This document shows, piece after piece, positions 61,113 through 64,000 of a stretch of DNA of 64,000 bases (position 1 is the first letter of the stretch; each line of letters opens with the position of its first letter). The stretch covers positions 1 to 64,000 of the forward strand of contig LVLI01000350.1 in the NCBI GenBank assembly GCA_001687465.1. The letters are read 5' to 3'. This DNA is from Halocafeteria seosinensis. Its lineage: Eukaryota > Sar > Bigyra > Bicosoecida. The position numbers and the translations under genes are program-made. A model generated the notes under the pieces. That model had not been told where the DNA came from. It was given only the letters and a program-made list of their open reading frames with translations, and made no database searches.

Positions 61113-62626
61113 TTATTTTTTCATAAGACCGTCCAAAGCATCACCGGCGCCAAGTTTGCCGACATTCGACTGTTGCGGCTTCCAGTTCCTTAAATTTGCC
61201 GCAACTGTGGAGATATCCGGTCGCTTTTTATGATCTTGTTGCCAGCAGTCCTTCATCAACTGTAATATCATATCTGGACATTTGATTATCCTAGTGTCAG
61301 GTCGTTCACCCTTTGATACGTTGTCTCTGATATCCGCAGGTCGCCAGCCACTAAACGGAATACGACACGACCACATCTCCCAGAGTAGTATACCAAAGCT
61401 GTAAACGTCAACGGCTTTTGAAAACGGACGATCTGTTAATAGCTCTGGTGCCATGTAGTTTGGAGTACCGGCAGTCGTATTGCGAGTGGCAACCAGTCCA
61501 AAGTCACATAATTTTAACTGCAGTGGTTAGACATGCAATGGATCACGTCATAACTGGTAGATTTAGACGACGATATACTCACTCTTAGGTCGTTTGTAAC
61601 CAATAAATTGTGGCTCTTTATGTCCCGGTGAATTAGCGGAGGGGACAAACCATGTAAATACTCAATGGCGCTCGCAACGTCGGTCTGCGCGAAAAATGCT
61701 CTTAAAACTATACTCGCTTCAGGGAATAGGATATTGACTTACTGCCATTTGAACAAGTGTTCTATCGTCCAATGTAAGTTTTTTCTGTTCGCCAGAAGGC
61801 TCATGCAAGAGGGAAAACAAGGATCCGTACTTGCAGAGCTCCATAAGGAAAAACATGTGTGGAGGTGTGGTGGAGGCTCCTTTAAACTCTACAATGGCCG
61901 GATGGGAAAGTTGCCTGCCAACAATAAGTTAGAAAGAAAAGCCAAAAGTTAAAAGTAAAAGATCATCCCCGGTTCGAGGAGATAAGGCCTACCTCATTAC
62001 ATGAAGCTCGTCCATGAACTCTTGTTTAAGTTTTTCATCGACCTTGGGGTCGAACTGCGGTCATTCACGGTGAAGTCCAAAACAGCATGAACCTGCTCCC
62101 AAGTATTACGTACCAATGACTTGATAGCAACAGATTTCCCCTTCCATGTGCCTTTGTACACTAGCGCAAACCCACCTCCTCCGATTCGTGGACCAAACTT
62201 CACTTCGTCGGGACTCACGTCGTTCCATAAGGCTCGCTCCTCGACCTTCTTATTCCCGTCTCCCATTAGCGTTTCAAACGAAACTGGAAGAGCATCAGTT
62301 TCTTTCTGCGTCCTTGTGTTCTGCCTTTCCTGGGAATTGGAGTGCCTCTCGTTCCGATCCGAGTCATCACGTAAATGAGCCTGTTCCAAAGACTTGGCCA
62401 CTGCTGTTGCGCTGGCTGCTTCCCCTACTCCCGAAGTGTTAGCAGTGCGGACAGACGCTCCATGAGCTTCTCCACCTCTCTGGTCACTATTGGCACCTTC
62501 TGGGCTCTTTTGTTCGGACGCCTTTGGACTGCTGGAAACTTGTTCATCCTCGTCATGCTCGAAATCATCCTCATAATCCTCCTCTTCTTCATCCGAGTGT
62601 TCCAATTTTCGCTCTTCAGAAGACAT
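61113..62626 (-). CDS. TKL-type protein kinase with acidic N-terminus
   Basis: A tyrosine-kinase-like Ser/Thr kinase (RAF/MLK-like). The start at 62626 gives MSSEERKLEHSDEEE and about 130 residues of acidic, Ser-rich disorder. The kinase domain reads FGPRIGGGGFALVYKGTW (Gly loop), SVAIKSL (Lys), DELHVMRQLSHPAIVEFKGA, FFLMELCKYGSLFSLLHEP, LIHRDIKSHNLLV (HRD), LKLCDFGL (DFG), AGTPNYMAPELL (APE) and DVYSFGILLWEMWSCRIPF, ending in the RPD C-lobe helix. Six exons; the first, 62626-62114, ends after the VAIK Lys. All catalytic residues are intact. The lack of any N-terminal domain prevents a finer call. Confidence 0.94.
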
Positions 62627-63091
62627 TTTATTCCAACCCAACGCAGTCAGACAACGACCTCCTCTTATCTACTGTATGTAGCATATTTACAATCCTATTT
62701 ATGTCAACAATTTATGAGAATGAGCTGTTATAGACCATTTAGGGCGCCAAGTTCACAAAGCTTTGTGAAGTCGCGCGCGTAATTCAGCAGGCATTCGTTT
62801 GCGATGATATTATGCGTACAGGTATGGTCATAAAGCGTGAACAAAGTAGTTTCATGTTCATTACTTTACTTAGCGGGGGTGCATCGTGTTTTCGCTGTGC
62901 AAACACAAAAAAGTTGTATTATGAGCTTGATCATAACCCCAGTTGCAAGTGTCACAGCTACGGTTTGTGAGATAACCTTGTCCTGCTGGATTTATGGGCA
63001 AAGCAAAGGCCATTAAAACTTTTGAGGGATAGTGGTTAAATACGGATCAGTCGTTCCGTGGAGGAAATGGATTCGACGCAGTGGCTGCAGT
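62627..63091. other. Intergenic between kinase and E2 copy 2
   Basis: About 465 bp, AT-rich, no gene seen. Confidence 0.4.
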
Positions 63092-63854
63092 TCACACGTT
63101 GTCATCATCGAAAAGCCATCTGGTTCTGCGGGGATCCCGCGGACCTCTTCTTATATAGGAATCATGTCCTTCAGGGAGTTCTTTCTTGCTCACTGACGAC
63201 ATCATGCTTAATATAGAAAGAAGCTGCAAGGCAATGGACAACGAAGTGCATACGCCAGGTTGATTTCGTTGGCCACAATGGTAGTCTGTTCTTACGAGAG
63301 ACGAGACCCGGAGAGCGGGTGACCACTCGTCGTACAGAATACTCAAGCAGATCTGTAGTGGAAGGTGAAAATTGGGTGAAAGCACCAGGTTATGCACCAG
63401 ATGGCCACACGTACATGCCCGTTTTGATATATGTGCGGATGGACTGGGGGTTTGCCTTCGAATACCACGAGCTGCAAATAAGATGATTTTGTTGCGGTAA
63501 GGTAATCGATATTATTCCACATCTCAGTCTAAAATACTTACAGGTGGATTCATTGGATAGCCTTCCTCGAACCTGTCACCGTGACCAGAACGTAGGCCAC
63601 ATTAGTGTAATTTCGTCATCGCTGAAGTACGAACGGGTTGCAGGCACTTACTCAACACGAAGTTCAAATTCTTCCCCCTCATATATAGAATGTGGCGCCC
63701 CTTTCATCGTACATTTCCAGACCATTGGTACTTCCGAATTTGAAGGAGCCTTGGGATGAGGAGCGATCACGTTGATCCCTTCAATAGGCTCCTTCTGGAA
63801 ATCTCTAAGCTCCTTCGAAATGCGTTTGGCTGACGCTGACGCTGCTGCATTCAT
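63092..63854 (-). CDS. UBE2W: UBE2W-type ubiquitin-conjugating enzyme, copy 2
   Basis: A second UBE2W-like E2 with five exons: 63854-63652, 63572-63542, 63471-63415, 63352-63296 and 63223-63092. It encodes KRISKELRDFQKEPIEGINV, MKGAPHSIYEGEEFELRVE, GYPMNPP, LVVFEGKPPVHPHIYQNGH, then ICLSILYDEWSPALRVSSL (active-site Cys) and LLSILSMMSSVSKKELP. It ends RRTRWLFDDDNV, closer to the animal UBE2W end (KTKWWYHDDTC) than copy 1. An intron falls directly before ICLS, one codon from the catalytic Cys. The two copies share only one intron position clearly (after the VE of the EGEEF block) besides the one before LLSI. Confidence 0.94.
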
Positions 63855-64000
63855 TTTAATGCTTCTTCCAGACTGAGGCACTGTATGTAACTGTTCTGTT
63901 GGCAATCTTGAATATCCCAAGAATTTTTTCTCGCACACCCAAGCTTCAGCCGTATCAAGTGTAGAGTGCCTGTCGGTACACACTCCTCAAAACGCGATGG

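Overview
This is nuclear DNA from a eukaryote. Nearly every gene is interrupted by short introns of about 60-90 bp, with GT(A/G)(A/C/T)GT donors and YAG acceptors, and the genes are those of a free-living eukaryotic cell: ribosomal protein, SRP subunit, mitochondrial calcium uniporter, N-glycan and GPI-anchor enzymes, kinesin, Tousled-like kinase and an snRNA-gene transcription factor. The layout is compact, about 30 genes in 64 kb on both strands with intergenic gaps mostly under 1 kb. A CFAP69-like ARM protein hints at a cilium. A DIX-like domain in a non-animal gene set and a dioxygenase/aldo-keto-reductase fusion suggest a unicellular protist, perhaps of the SAR/stramenopile group. The lineage is my guess and is not fixed by any marker I can see.

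Layout, left to right. 0.7-2 kb: COQ10 (+). 2.3-3.1 kb: unknown (-). 3.4-5.5 kb: ALG6 (+). 5.8-6.8 kb: poorly resolved unknown (-). 7.5-12 kb: CFAP69-like (+). 12.4-13.2 kb: PIGF (-). 13.5-15 kb: unknown basic protein (-). 15.7-16.8 kb: ribosomal protein eL6 (-), with a long GC-rich 5'UTR intron. 17.4-19 kb: MCU (+). 19.5-21.7 kb: kelch/coiled-coil protein (+). 21.7-24.2 kb: unknown with one EF-hand-like loop (-). 25.1-26 kb: DIX-domain protein (+). 26-27.5 kb: SGT1 (-). 28-31.6 kb: probable multi-OB-fold protein (+). 31.7-34 kb: SRP72 (-). 34.3-36.3 kb: GT7 galactosyltransferase-like (+). 36.5-37.6 kb: thiamine pyrophosphokinase (+). 38.1-40.9 kb: Tousled-like kinase (+). 40.9-45 kb is the least readable stretch, with coding-like exon fragments but no family I recognise. 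45-46.5 kb: unknown nuclear-looking protein (+). 46.8-47.1 kb: RGG protein (-). 47.3-49 kb: SNAPC1-like (+). 49.4-52 kb: kinesin (+). 52.3-54.5 kb: TauD-AKR fusion (+). 55.2-56.4 kb: SAP30-PHD fusion (+). 58.2-59.9 kb: ornithine aminotransferase (+). 60-63.9 kb: two UBE2W-type E2 genes flanking a TKL kinase, all on the minus strand.

The genes do not form one pathway. Functional themes are the secretory pathway (ALG6, PIGF, SRP72, GT7), mitochondria (COQ10, MCU, OAT), chromatin and transcription (TLK, SAP30-PHD, SNAPC1), ubiquitin and chaperone work (two UBE2W, SGT1) and microtubules or cilia (kinesin, CFAP69-like). The most unusual items are the SAP30-PHD fusion, whose PHD finger has lost exactly one of its two zinc sites, the DIX-domain protein, and the TauD-AKR fusion. 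Splice sites were chosen by eye from reading-frame continuity and family similarity. No searches were run.
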